Shown here piece by piece: positions 20,479 to 31,000 of a DNA stretch of 64,000 bases. The first letter of the stretch is position 1; each line of letters opens with the position of its first letter. A program made the position numbers and the translations under genes. This stretch comes from Malassezia japonica (taxonomy: Eukaryota; Basidiomycota; Malasseziomycetes; Malasseziales; Malasseziaceae): NCBI RefSeq assembly GCF_029542785.1, contig NC_083372.1:930001-994000 (forward strand), given 5' to 3'. The notes beneath the pieces were generated by a model. It did not search any database. It had not been told where the DNA came from and saw nothing but the letters and a program-made list of their open reading frames with translations.

Positions 20479-23400
20479 CTATTCGAGGATCTGGCGCTCG
20501 AGAATGGCGCCGATCTCGCGGCGCTTTTCGAGCCATTCGCGGAAGGTGGGATACGTGCGGTCTCCACGGTCGCTGATCCATGACATGGAGAGGTCTGCAT
20601 CTGCGGACGAGAGCGAGTGGCGGTGGCGCGGTGTGCGCGCACCGCTCGACGCGCCGTCGTCGTCGTCGTGCAGGTTCTTGCTGCGTGCGTTGAGCTTGTC
20701 GAGCAGGTAGCTCGCAAAAGCAATAAGGTATCCCTGGTGTTAGAGAAATCACGTACATAGCGTCCCAGATAATTGTGAAATGCGACTTGCAGCTGCTGCT
20801 GCTTGGGCGAGTTGGGCTCCGCACTGTCCGCGCGCAGCTTGATGAGGCTGATGGCTTTGCGCAGGTTCTGGATGGTCTCCATGCGGTCGATGACGCGGTC
20901 CGTGAGCGACTTGGCGATCTTGCCGTTGCTGAGCACGCCGACGAGCTGTAGGATGCAGCGGTACTCGCCTTGCATCAGCAGCTCGTCTTCACGCAGCTCG
21001 CGTGCATTATCCGGCGCCGAGTCGCCCTGCGCAAAGCGCAGCTGCACCTCGCTTGTAAGCAACTCATGGCCGTACTGGTTGATGCTCACAATCAGCGCCG
21101 CAATGATCATGCCGCTCGTCGTACGACCACGGCCCATCTGGCAGTTGAAGACGGTCATCGCACGCGTATCGATCGCGTGCTGCACGCGGTCCTCGAGCTG
21201 CGAAAAGACCTGGGGGACAGGCGCTTGCTCGTCGGTGATGGCGACGCGTGCATACTCGACGCGGAAGCCTTCGCGGCGCACGAGATCGTAGACCTCGCGG
21301 GGGGTAAGCACGTCTTCGTCGCGTACCGTCTCCCAGAGGGGAATAATCTCAAAGTCACCTTCCTCGGTCTTGACCTCATCGTGGAGCAGGACACGGCCAT
21401 TGCGCTGGTGCGCCTCCTCGATTAGCTCGCGCTTGAGCGAGCGCTCGATGCGCTCCACGACATCGGTCGTGACACCCGTCGCCTCGACGTTGGTCAGCGG
21501 CTGGTCGGCGAGACGCAGGACGTGAGGGCGGCCGTTGACGTAGAGCACCGGCTCCTCGCGCAGGTTTGTCCAGACAACGCTCGCCTCGTCGCCGGCGCCG
21601 GCGCCCATGCGCGTGAGACCGCGGCGCAGACCGTCGACGGTCGGCATGCCGCAGCCCCACGTCTCGCGCGCGGTCGGCACATCGCTGGGGCCCAGCGGCG
21701 AGGTGGCGGCGCCGAGGTGCACTAACGGGCAGACGCCCCGTAGGTTCGGCATGCCTTCCACACGCAGCGGCAGACCCGCCTTGAGAATCCCGCTGAAAAA
21801 GTCCGACTTGAGCATGGTCTGTGCGCTGAGCACGTTGCCGCTGCGGTTTTGCACGACCTCTTCGACCTCGTCGCTGAGCGCCATGCCGTCGCCGACATCC
21901 ATCTTGCGCAGCGGCGTGATGGTCGTCATGTCCACCTTGTCGAGGTCCTTGCTGATGGTGGCCAGCACAGGCTGCCGCTTGAGGAAGCGCTCAAAGGTCT
22001 GCTTGACCATCGTCTCGGGGTTCACCGAGTTGAGGTAGGCTTGGAAGAGGAGCAAGTGGAAGTAGCGGCGCAGGCCCTGCACACCGTCGGCAATGTGCTG
22101 CAGCTTCTCCTCGTCGCTCGACGCTTCTTGGGCCGCGACACGCGCGTCTTCAATAGTGCGGCGCAGGTTGATGATCGAGCTGCACTGGTCGATGCAGTCG
22201 TCCACGACGCGCTTCACCTCTTGGCCGTGGGGAATGACACGCAAAAGACTGTTGGTGACGTGGTATGACTGGCGCTGCTGCGGCTCCTCGCCGTTCGGCG
22301 CCGAGTCTGGCACTGGGAGCAGCAGGCGCCGGTTGCTCTCGGGGCGCACGATCTGGATCCAGCGCTCGATGAGCAGAATAAAGACAGAAACGAGCGTTGT
22401 GCGGCCCCGGCCAAGCTGGCAGTTGACAATGATCGGCGACGCGTCCTGGTACAGCGCCAGCACCGTGCTCAGCAGGTCCATTACGTCGGAGACGTCCAGC
22501 GACTTTTCGGCCGTGATCGGTACGCGGCGGAAGACGAGCTGGATGTTGCCGGGGAGCGAGTCGGCCACGTCGTCCATCACGTTCTGGACCGTGGCAATCT
22601 CGTCGGGCTTGGCATCCTCCCAGAGCGGCACCACCGTTCCGTCCTCGGTCTCGGCGTGGAGCAGGAGTTTTCCATCGCTGTTGTCGAGCTCGGCAATGAC
22701 GTCTTTGCGCAGGCGGTCCTCGAGCTGCATGAGGCGGTCGGGGGTGATGCCGCTATAGTCCTTGATGTTGCGTAGCGACAGCTCGCGCTGGCGCAGGCAG
22801 TACGGCCGTCCGCTCACGTACACCAGTGGCTCCTCACGCAGGTTGATCCAAGTCACTACCTGCGGCGCAGTGCTCGTCGGCGACGGCATCTGCTGCAGGA
22901 CCGTGTCGAGGAGGCGGTGAATGCCCTGCACTGACGGCTGGCCCGTGCCAAAAACGTTGGTTTCGGGCACGCGGCGGAAGTTGATCGCGCCGCCGACCGC
23001 CGTGTCCGGCCCCAGCTCAACAAACTCGCGCCAGACGTCGCGTTTGAGCAAGAGGCCCGAGTGGAGCACGGTGCCGGAGCGGTTGTGCACGACAAACTCG
23101 GAGAACTCGTCGCCAGTGACCTGTGCACCCTGCCCCGCAACCTCGCCAAAACGCGCCGAGACTGCGGCGGAAGGCGGAGCGAGGCGCCCCGCCCCTCCGC
23201 TGCTGATCAGCGACAAATCAGACACGGGCTCAAAGAGCGACAGGTGCTGGTGCAGCGTTCGAATGCGCTGAATCCCCCGCCAGATTTCGGCGTGCTGCTT
23301 GAGCCAGTCGACAAAGCTGTGCTGGAAGACGGCGGTGCGGCTCTCTTGCACATAGGACGCAAACGCGATCAGGAAATAGTACACTTCGAGCGACTTGCCT

Positions 23401-24678
23401 GCGCGCTTCAGCAGTGCTTGCGCCTGGTGCTCGTCCATTGCGACCGTCGAGTAGCACACGCGGTTTTCGAGGATCGACTCACGGATATTTATCATGTCCT
23501 GGCACGCGTCGATCGCCATATCAACCGTCGACTTGCACTCGCGCCCATTGTCCAGGAGGCCACACAGCTGCAAAATGATGGAATAGTCACCCATATTCGC
23601 CTGGCGCAGCGATTCCAAAAGCACCGGCTGGGCGACAAGCTGCGCAATGGCGGTGCGCGTGTCGCGCATCGACAGGCTCACGGTGAGCACGTTGACGAGC
23701 CGCAAGAGCGACTGGTTCTGTGCCATGCTATCGTGCATACGGCGCAGCGAGTGGGCAAGACGCCCGTGCGGCGCCTTTTCGTTCTTGGCGCTTGCCTCGC
23801 TCGGCGTGCCCGACGGCGTGCTGGATGGCGACGGGCGCTCCGGCGACTCGTCGAACGGATCCTGCTGCGTCAGCAGCATCAGCTGGCGGCGGCGCACAAT
23901 CACCGCCGCAATCATCGCAAAGGTCGTGCGCGAGACACCCGCACCGCAGTTAGCGACAAAGCACGTCCGCCGCGGGTCCACCTCCTTGATCACCTGCGTA
24001 TAGGCGTCGAGATAGTTGTGCTCCAGCGGCTGGTCGCGTGCGATCGGCAGGCGGCGGTACTGCACGCGCCACCCGTCGTCCTGGATACGCTTCCACACCT
24101 CGCGCACGGTGCGCACGTCGTCTTTCTGCACGGCGACCCACGTCGGAATGAGCTCGGGGCTCCCGATTTGCTCCTCGTGCACGAGCAGCAGGCCGTTGCA
24201 GCGGCTCGCCTCGTCCAGGATATCCTGCTTAAGACGCTTTTCAATCGCCTCGAGGTTCTCTGCGCGGTCGCTAAGACTCAGCGAGTCGATCGGCTTGTGC
24301 GCCTCGCGCAAGACAAACGGGCGATCGCCGACATAGATCACCGGCTCTTCCCGAGTGCATACCCAGATACAGCGCATCGCATCCTCGGACTCGGACGCGT
24401 CTGGCTGGCACTGCAGCAGTGTGAGCACCGTCTGCACACCGAGGATCGTCGGCTGCGCGAGACCGTACACGCCGAGCGCGTGATCCGCCGCCCGAAAACA
24501 CGGCGCGCCTTGCAAGCGGAGGCCGGGTGCGACGCCATCTTTGGCTGGGTTAGCAAAGCGACGTACGATTGGGGCGCTGGTCCACTTTCAGCACGAGACC
24601 ACGCGAAAGCACACTGCCGTGGCGCTCGCGCACCACATTCCGCTCATTCTCGTAGCAGAACGAGCTAGGGACCGACAT
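20479..24678 (-). CDS. Paladin-like protein with three PTP-like phosphatase repeats
   Basis: The product is 1384 aa from three exons: 24678-24567, 24544-20757 and 20733-20479. The introns are 22 and 23 nt. Exon 1 reads MSVPSSFCYENERNVV then HGSVLSRGLVLK, and joins to PKDGVAPGLRLQGAPCFR. The protein is three tandem copies of a unit containing 'WxxxREEPVxYVxGRPxVLR' and a Cys-x5-Arg loop: CGAGVSR (about residue 236), CQLGRGR (746) and CQMGRGR (1172). This is the paladin/inositol-phosphatase-like family. Animal paladin is described as a phosphoinositide phosphatase or pseudophosphatase, so activity here is uncertain, though all three P-loops keep Cys and Arg. Confidence 0.87.
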
Positions 24679-24758
24679 GGGCCCCTCGGCGGTCATGACG
24701 AACCTCCACCGACCCGATCAGTGCAACATCGGGCAGTGTTGATTTCGCTCTGGCCGCG

Positions 24759-27533
24759 ATGCCGGCACGACCGCTGTTTTCGGCGACGCGCGAGTTTGTC
24801 CCGACGCCGGTCGTGAACTACGAGCCTGAGTTTGCGCCACAAGTCCAGGAGGATGACAATCCTGCGCTCATGAACCCATACGATGCCGTGGACGCGCACC
24901 TCCAGCACCAGGCACTGCCTTCGTACGACGAGTCCATGACAGGACAGGGCGTGTACGCGAGCGACGATGGTGGGCACAGCATGTACGGGGCCAACTACAA
25001 TGCGTACGAGATGTACCATGCGGGCACGAGCGACGACCAGCCGTACGCGTCGTCGTCCGACCACCTCCAGCTCGCCCCCGTGCAGGTGCCGTGGATCGAC
25101 CGCGGGCACTCGCCGTACCTCGTACCGTACGAGGCGCACTCCAAGGATGCTATCAGCTCGACGCACTCGGACGAGGATCCGAACCAGACGCTGCTTGGCC
25201 TGCTGAACGAGTACAGCACGTCGGAGGTGCACATGCCCGAGGACGCACCGCCCCTGAGCGACGTCGTGCCAGGCGTACCGCCGGAAGTGGACCAGCGGAG
25301 CGAGGAGGCGATGCTCGTGCACTATGGCCGCATTCCGCAGCGCCAGCCGCGGCGGCACCACACAGTGCGGCGCGTCACGCTGCACGGCGGCCACCTCGTG
25401 CTCGACTGCCCGATTCCCCCAAAGCTCTTGGAGCGCCTGCCGATCAAGGACGGCGCCGAGTTTACGCACATGCGCTACACGGCCGTGACGTGTGACCCCG
25501 ACAACTTTGCGCGCGAAGGCTTCTCGCTGCGTTCGGTGCAGTATCAGCCGCCCCGCGCCACCGAGCTGGTGATTGTCTTGACGATGTACAATGAGGACGA
25601 GCTGCTCTTTACGCGGACGATGCACGGGGTGATGCAAAACATTGCCTACCTCTGCAAGCTGCGCAACTCACGGGTGTGGGGCCCGAACGGCTGGAAGCAC
25701 ATTGTCGTGTGCATCGTCGCCGACGGTCGCCACAAGATGAGCAGCCGCACGCTCAGTGTGCTGGCGACCATGGGCGTGTACCAGGAAGGCGTCGCGAAGA
25801 GCTCGGTGCAAGGCAAGCGTGTCGAGGCGCACCTGTACGAGTACACCGCGCAGATCTCGGTCGACAGTTCGCTGCGTTTCCGCAGCAAGGAGCGCGGGCT
25901 TGTGCCGGTCCAGATCGTGCTGTGCATCAAGGAGCGCAACCAGAAAAAGATCAACTCGCACCGGTGGTGCTTTAATGCTTTTGGCCCGGTGCTCCAGCCG
26001 CACATTTACCTGCTCCTCGACGTGGGCACGAAGCCGCGCAACCGCAGCATCTACCGCCTCTGGGAGGCGTTTGAGCGCGACGCGAACGTCGGCGGTGCGT
26101 GCGGCGAGATTGTGGCGCTGAAAGGCAAGCTCTGGCACGCGCTCTTGAATCCGCTGGTCGGTGCGCAAAACTTTGAGTACAAGCTGAGCAATGTGTTGGA
26201 CAAGCCGATGGAGAGCGCATTCGGGTACATCGGTGTGCTGCCCGGCGCCTTTAGCGCGTACCGCTACGAGGCGCTGAAGAACGACGAGATGGGCAACGGG
26301 CCGCTGTGCTCCTACTTTAAAGGCGAGACGCTGCACGGCGGCACGGAGCACTCGGACATCTTTACGAGCAACATGTACCTTGCCGAGGACCGTATCCTCT
26401 GCTGGGAGCTCGTCACGAAGCGCTCCAGTGCGTGGCTCCTGCGCTACGTCAAGCGTGCCCAGGCCGAGACAGACGTGCCCAGCACGGTCCCCGAGCTGAT
26501 CTCGCAGCGCCGTCGCTGGCTGAACGGCTCCTTCTTTGCCGCGATTCACTCCGTGATCAAGTTTTCGTACATCTACCGCTCGACGCACACGGCCGGGCGC
26601 AAGTTTGCGCTGCACGTCGAGATGCTTTACCAGCTCGTCCAGCTCCTCTTTTCGTGGTTCTCGCTGGCGAACTACTACATCGCGTTCCGCATCCTCACCG
26701 AGGCGGTCGTCACCGACCTGCCCTGGGCGCATATCCCCGTGGTGATTTGCTCCTACATCTACATTATTTTTCTCCTCTTTTGCTACCTGCTCGCGATGGG
26801 CAATCGACCGGCCGGCAACACGATCGGCTACCTGCTCAGCATGATTGTCTTTGCGTTCCTGATGGTCGTGATGATGGCGTCGATCGTGTACTTGACGTAC
26901 GCCGGCATTATGCACGCGCTCGCGACGAATCATGGCGACAGTTTCCTGCACGATCCCCAGTTCGTGCATGTGTTTATCGCGGTGCTGAGCACCTACGGCG
27001 TATGGCTCCTCGGCTCGCTCCTCTTTTTGGATCCATGGCATATGTTTACGAGCGTTCTTCAGTACCTCCTTCTTTCCCCCAGCTTCATCAATGTGATCAA
27101 TATCTACGCTTTCTGCAACACACACGACGTGTCGTGGGGCACGAAAGGCGACGACAACCCTAACGCCGACCTCGGTGCGGCAGCGAACGGGCCCCTGACG
27201 GATTCGGTCGACGTCGCGATGCCGACCGAGGCGCAGGACATGAACGCAGCATACGAAGACGCGTGCCATGTCCTCTCCACTAAACCTGTGCGCGTCAAGA
27301 AGCGCCGCGACCCAGATACCTACCAGAAAGACTACTATGCCACGGTCCGCACCAACGTCGTGCTCGCCTGGACGCTGACCAACGGCGCGCTGGCGATCGC
27401 GATCACGTCGCTGCCCAAGTCCGTGCATGGCATCTACATGAGCGTCTTGTTCTACTCGGTCGCGGTACTAGCCGCTTTCCGGCTCCTCGGATCCATCGTC
27501 TACCAGCTCGGGGCCATTTGGCCGCGGCACTAA
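24759..27533 (+). CDS. Chitin synthase (division 1, class I-III)
   Basis: The 924-aa membrane enzyme polymerises UDP-GlcNAc into wall chitin. A variable N-terminus of about 200 residues precedes the chitin synthase N-domain (RRVTLHGGHLVLDCPIP). The catalytic region has VIVLTMYNEDELLFTRTMHG, LLLDVGTKP, the ..EDRILCWEL motif and QRRRWLNGSFF. At least six hydrophobic segments fill the C-terminal third, with a final one near the end. No intron is needed. There is no myosin-motor or cytochrome-b5-like extension, which excludes classes V and VII. The exact class needs a tree. It is divergent from the paladin gene, 80 bases apart. Confidence 0.93.
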   Translation: MPARPLFSATREFVPTPVVNYEPEFAPQVQEDDNPALMNPYDAVDAHLQHQALPSYDESMTGQGVYASDDGGHSMYGANYNAYEMYHAGTSDDQPYASSSDHLQLAPVQVPWIDRGHSPYLVPYEAHSKDAISSTHSDEDPNQTLLGLLNEYSTSEVHMPEDAPPLSDVVPGVPPEVDQRSEEAMLVHYGRIPQRQPRRHHTVRRVTLHGGHLVLDCPIPPKLLERLPIKDGAEFTHMRYTAVTCDPDNFAREGFSLRSVQYQPPRATELVIVLTMYNEDELLFTRTMHGVMQNIAYLCKLRNSRVWGPNGWKHIVVCIVADGRHKMSSRTLSVLATMGVYQEGVAKSSVQGKRVEAHLYEYTAQISVDSSLRFRSKERGLVPVQIVLCIKERNQKKINSHRWCFNAFGPVLQPHIYLLLDVGTKPRNRSIYRLWEAFERDANVGGACGEIVALKGKLWHALLNPLVGAQNFEYKLSNVLDKPMESAFGYIGVLPGAFSAYRYEALKNDEMGNGPLCSYFKGETLHGGTEHSDIFTSNMYLAEDRILCWELVTKRSSAWLLRYVKRAQAETDVPSTVPELISQRRRWLNGSFFAAIHSVIKFSYIYRSTHTAGRKFALHVEMLYQLVQLLFSWFSLANYYIAFRILTEAVVTDLPWAHIPVVICSYIYIIFLLFCYLLAMGNRPAGNTIGYLLSMIVFAFLMVVMMASIVYLTYAGIMHALATNHGDSFLHDPQFVHVFIAVLSTYGVWLLGSLLFLDPWHMFTSVLQYLLLSPSFINVINIYAFCNTHDVSWGTKGDDNPNADLGAAANGPLTDSVDVAMPTEAQDMNAAYEDACHVLSTKPVRVKKRRDPDTYQKDYYATVRTNVVLAWTLTNGALAIAITSLPKSVHGIYMSVLFYSVAVLAAFRLLGSIVYQLGAIWPRH

Positions 27534-27550
27534 CGTGTACATAGTGATGA

Positions 27551-28022
27551 CTAGATAAGACGCCTCTGCGCAGACAGATCCGCAGCCTCTTGCTTGACCT
27601 CCTTCTTGGCCGTGGTAAAGGTGCTCTGGAGACTGGACAGGAGGCCCTTAGCCTCGCCTTTCGCGTCCGCATATGCGCCCTGCGCCTCGCCTTGGGCGCT
27701 CGAAGCAGCACTCTGGGCCTCGGAAAAGGCATCCTTGGCCTCCTTCTTAGCCTCGGAAAGGGCACCTTTGGCCTCACCCTTGGCCTCAGACAGCGTCGGG
27801 AGCGAGAGATCCTGGGCGATCGCCGGGACGCGCACGGGCGTGGCATAGCCGAGCTTGCGTCCGATCAGGTCGACCAGGCGGTTGCCGGGGCCATGGTCGT
27901 GAGCATTCCGCGGATCATTCTCCCAGATGAGGTAGGCAGCCACGCCGGTCACCACACCAAACACCGGGTCGGCCACACTGCGTCAGCCATGCCACTTACC
28001 GCCCGATCAAATACTGCACCAT
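27551..28022 (-). CDS. NCE101: NCE101-like protein with amphipathic repeat tail
   Basis: The product is 149 aa. Exon 1 (28022-28000) encodes MVQYLIGR. A 22-nt intron (27999-27978) follows, then exon 2 (27977-27551). The first 50 residues, MVQYLIGRVADPVFGVVTGV then AAYLIWENDP..., match the short one-membrane-span NCE101 family (implicated in non-classical export in yeast). Normal members stop near 55-65 aa. Here about 80 further residues form Ala/Lys/Glu-rich 11-residue repeats (SEAKGEAKGAL, SEAKKEAKDAF, ADAKGEAKGLL). The tail resembles LEA or lipid-droplet-type amphipathic helices. It ends 17 bases from the chitin synthase stop (convergent). Its start is 70 bases from the Pan1-like start. Confidence 0.82.
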
Positions 28023-28092
28023 GGAGGACGACGGGGCTCCCGAATGCTTACGTGAGCATCGGGCCTCGTCGTCGTGCCTCGACGCTCCCACC

Positions 28093-31000
28093 ATGTATCC
28101 GATGAACCAATGGCCGGGGGGCGCGCCGCCGAGCTACGGGGGCTTCCAGAACCCTCAGTACACGGGCGGGTTTATGCAGCCCCAGCCGACATCGATGAAC
28201 GGGATGGCGCCTGGCTTTAGCAGTGGCGCACAGCCCCAGGCCTCGTTTGTAGCACGGCCGCCGGCGCCGCCGCCCCCCCCGATGGGCGCGATGCCGCAAA
28301 TGACGGGCATGCCGCCGCAGATGACCGGAATGCCGCCGCAGATGACGGGCATGCCGCGCCCGATGCCCCCGCAGATGACCGGCATGTCGCCCATGATGCC
28401 GCAAGGCACGGGCATGTCGCCCATGATGCCTCAGGGCACCGGAATGTCGCCCATGATGCCCCAGGGCACCGGCATGATGCCGCAGATGACCGGTGTCCTG
28501 AGCGATCCCCGCATGCGCCTCATGTACCAGCAGTTCCTTCCGGCGCCGCAGCCATTCAGCGGCGCGCCGGCGCCGAGCAGCATGAACTTCCACCAGGCGA
28601 GTCTGCAGCCCGCCCAATTCCAGTCCAAGCTGCAGACGCTCAGCGCGCAGCAGCCTACCGGTGCACCGGCGGGCGCGCCCAAGCCCAAGATCCCGTGGAC
28701 ACTGACCAAGGAGGAAAAGAAGTCGTACGACAACATCTTCCGCGCCTGGGACGCGAAGCGCACCGGTTTCATCTCGGGTGACGTCGCACGCGAGCTCTTT
28801 GGCCAGAGCGGCCTCGACCGTGAGAAGCTCCTGCAGGTATGGCACCTCGCCGACACGGAAAACCGCGGCAAGCTCAACCTCGCCGAGTTCCACGTCGCGA
28901 TGGCGCTCATCTACCGCGCACTGAACGGCAACGAGGTCCCGAACGAGCTGCCGAGCGAGCTCATTCCCACCTCGTCGCGCGACCTGAGCGAGTCGGTGGA
29001 CTTTTTGAAGGACCTCTTGAAGCAGGACACGAGCGTGCGCTCGGCCACCGCACTCAACCTGCCGGACCCGGGCTCGAACAAGGACACCAAGTACGCAGAG
29101 GCCCGCTCCTTCTACCGCAACCCGGTGGAGCGCGAGCCAGAGCGCAAGAACAGCGACGCGGTTGCGTACAAGCACTCGGACTCGGACTCGGCCGGCTACC
29201 GCTCGCGCTCGCGCTACTTGGACCGCCGCGAAGTGCGCTTCGACGGCCAGAGTGCGTCGGAGGACCTCGGCGAGATGAAGCGCCAGCTCGAGCGTACACA
29301 GCGCATGCTCGAAAAGGTGGACTTGGACGACGAAGAGGACCACGAACTCGACCGTGAAATGGAGGACGTGCGGTACTCGATCCGCCGCCTCCAGGACGAC
29401 ATCGAGTACTACAACCGCCGCGAGGGCGTACACGCGGGCGAGCAGCGCCGCCGCGCAGAGCGCACGCTCATGCAACTTCTGCATGAGCGCCTGCCGCAGC
29501 TCGAAAAGCGCCTCGAGCGGCGCCAGTCGAGCAAGGACCAGCGCCGCGTCGAAGAGGGACGCCGCCGCGACGAGCGCAACAACGACACGCACGCGCACCT
29601 CCGCGAAGAGCCCAAGGCCGAGAGACCCGAGCAGCCGACACCCCCTGCCGCGCCGGCGACTCCGTCCGCTCCGGCGACCCCTGCTGCCTCGTCCCCGGCG
29701 CAGTCCCCGGCGCCTGCTCGTGCGCCGCCGCCCAAGCTGACGGGCGCGGAACGTGATGCGTGGATTCGGTCCGAGGCTCAGCGCCGTGTCCAGGAGCGTA
29801 TGCGCATGCTCGGCGTCGGTGGCCCGATCAGCTCGGGCACCTCGACGCCGACCGTCGATACTTCTGTCGAGGAGCGTCTCCAGGCCGAGAAGCGCGAAGC
29901 GGAGCAGCGCGCTGCACAAGCCGATCGCGAGGCTGCCGAGCGCGAAGAAGCGCGTCGCGCACGTATGCGCGAGCAAAAGTCGAGCCGTGGTGCGCCGCCG
30001 CCGCCGCCGGCACGCTCGGCCGCCAAGAAGGAGACGGAAGTGCCCAAGGCCTCGGAGCCCAAGGCGCCCGAGCCCAAGGATGAGTTTGACGACGCGTTCG
30101 AGCCGCCAGCTCCGCCCGCGCCGCGGGCCGCGCCGCCGCCGCGCGTTCCGCAGCCCCGCGATCCGCCTGCTCCTACGCCGCCCGTGGCAACGCCGCCGGC
30201 CCCCACGCCGCCCGCTGCGACGCCGGCCGAGGAGCCCAAGGCAAGCACGAACCCCTTTTTCCGGAAGCAGAGCACCGAGCCTGCGCCGGAGCCGGTCGAG
30301 GAGCCGGTCGAGGAGCCTGTACAGGCCCCGCCTCCTGCGCCCCCGCCTGCTCCCCCGCCTGCGCCCCCGCCTGCGCCCCAGCCGGCCAGCTCGCTGCCCG
30401 CTGCAAACCGTGGCACCCCATCGGCTGTGCCGCCGCCCAGCCGCGGCGTCCATCTTCCGCCTTCCCACGACGAGGACTGGGAGGACGAGGACGAGGACGA
30501 GGACGATGGCCCTGGCCTGAGTTCGCGTGCCACGCGGCAGCACCTCGCTCAGCAGCTTTTTAGCGGTGTTGTTCCCAGCAGTGCGACGCCTCCGCCCGCG
30601 CCTGCTGCGCCGAAGGCGCCGCCCGCCGTACCTCTTGGCGGCAATGCCGGTCCTAGTGACCGCAACGCGCTGCTGTCGCAGATCCGGGGCGGCCAAGCGC
30701 TGCGCAAGTCTGCGACCAACGACCGGTCAGGTGCGTCGAGTGCCGGTGCCGTGCTCGGCTCCGCGTCGCCGCCCAAAGGCTTGTCTACCGCCTCGCTGCC
30801 CGAGCCCGATTCGAGCGACGACGAGGTGCCGCCGGAGAGTGCCGAGGCCGCGTATACCCACGGCGTGCCTGCAGAAGACGACGCCTATACTGTCCCTGGC
30901 GGCTTTGCGGAAGAAGTGCCAGAGGCTCGCGAGGCGCCCGCTGCTGCACTCTCTGACGCGCCTGCCGATGCGCCAGCCGCCGCCGCGGAGCAGGCCGACG

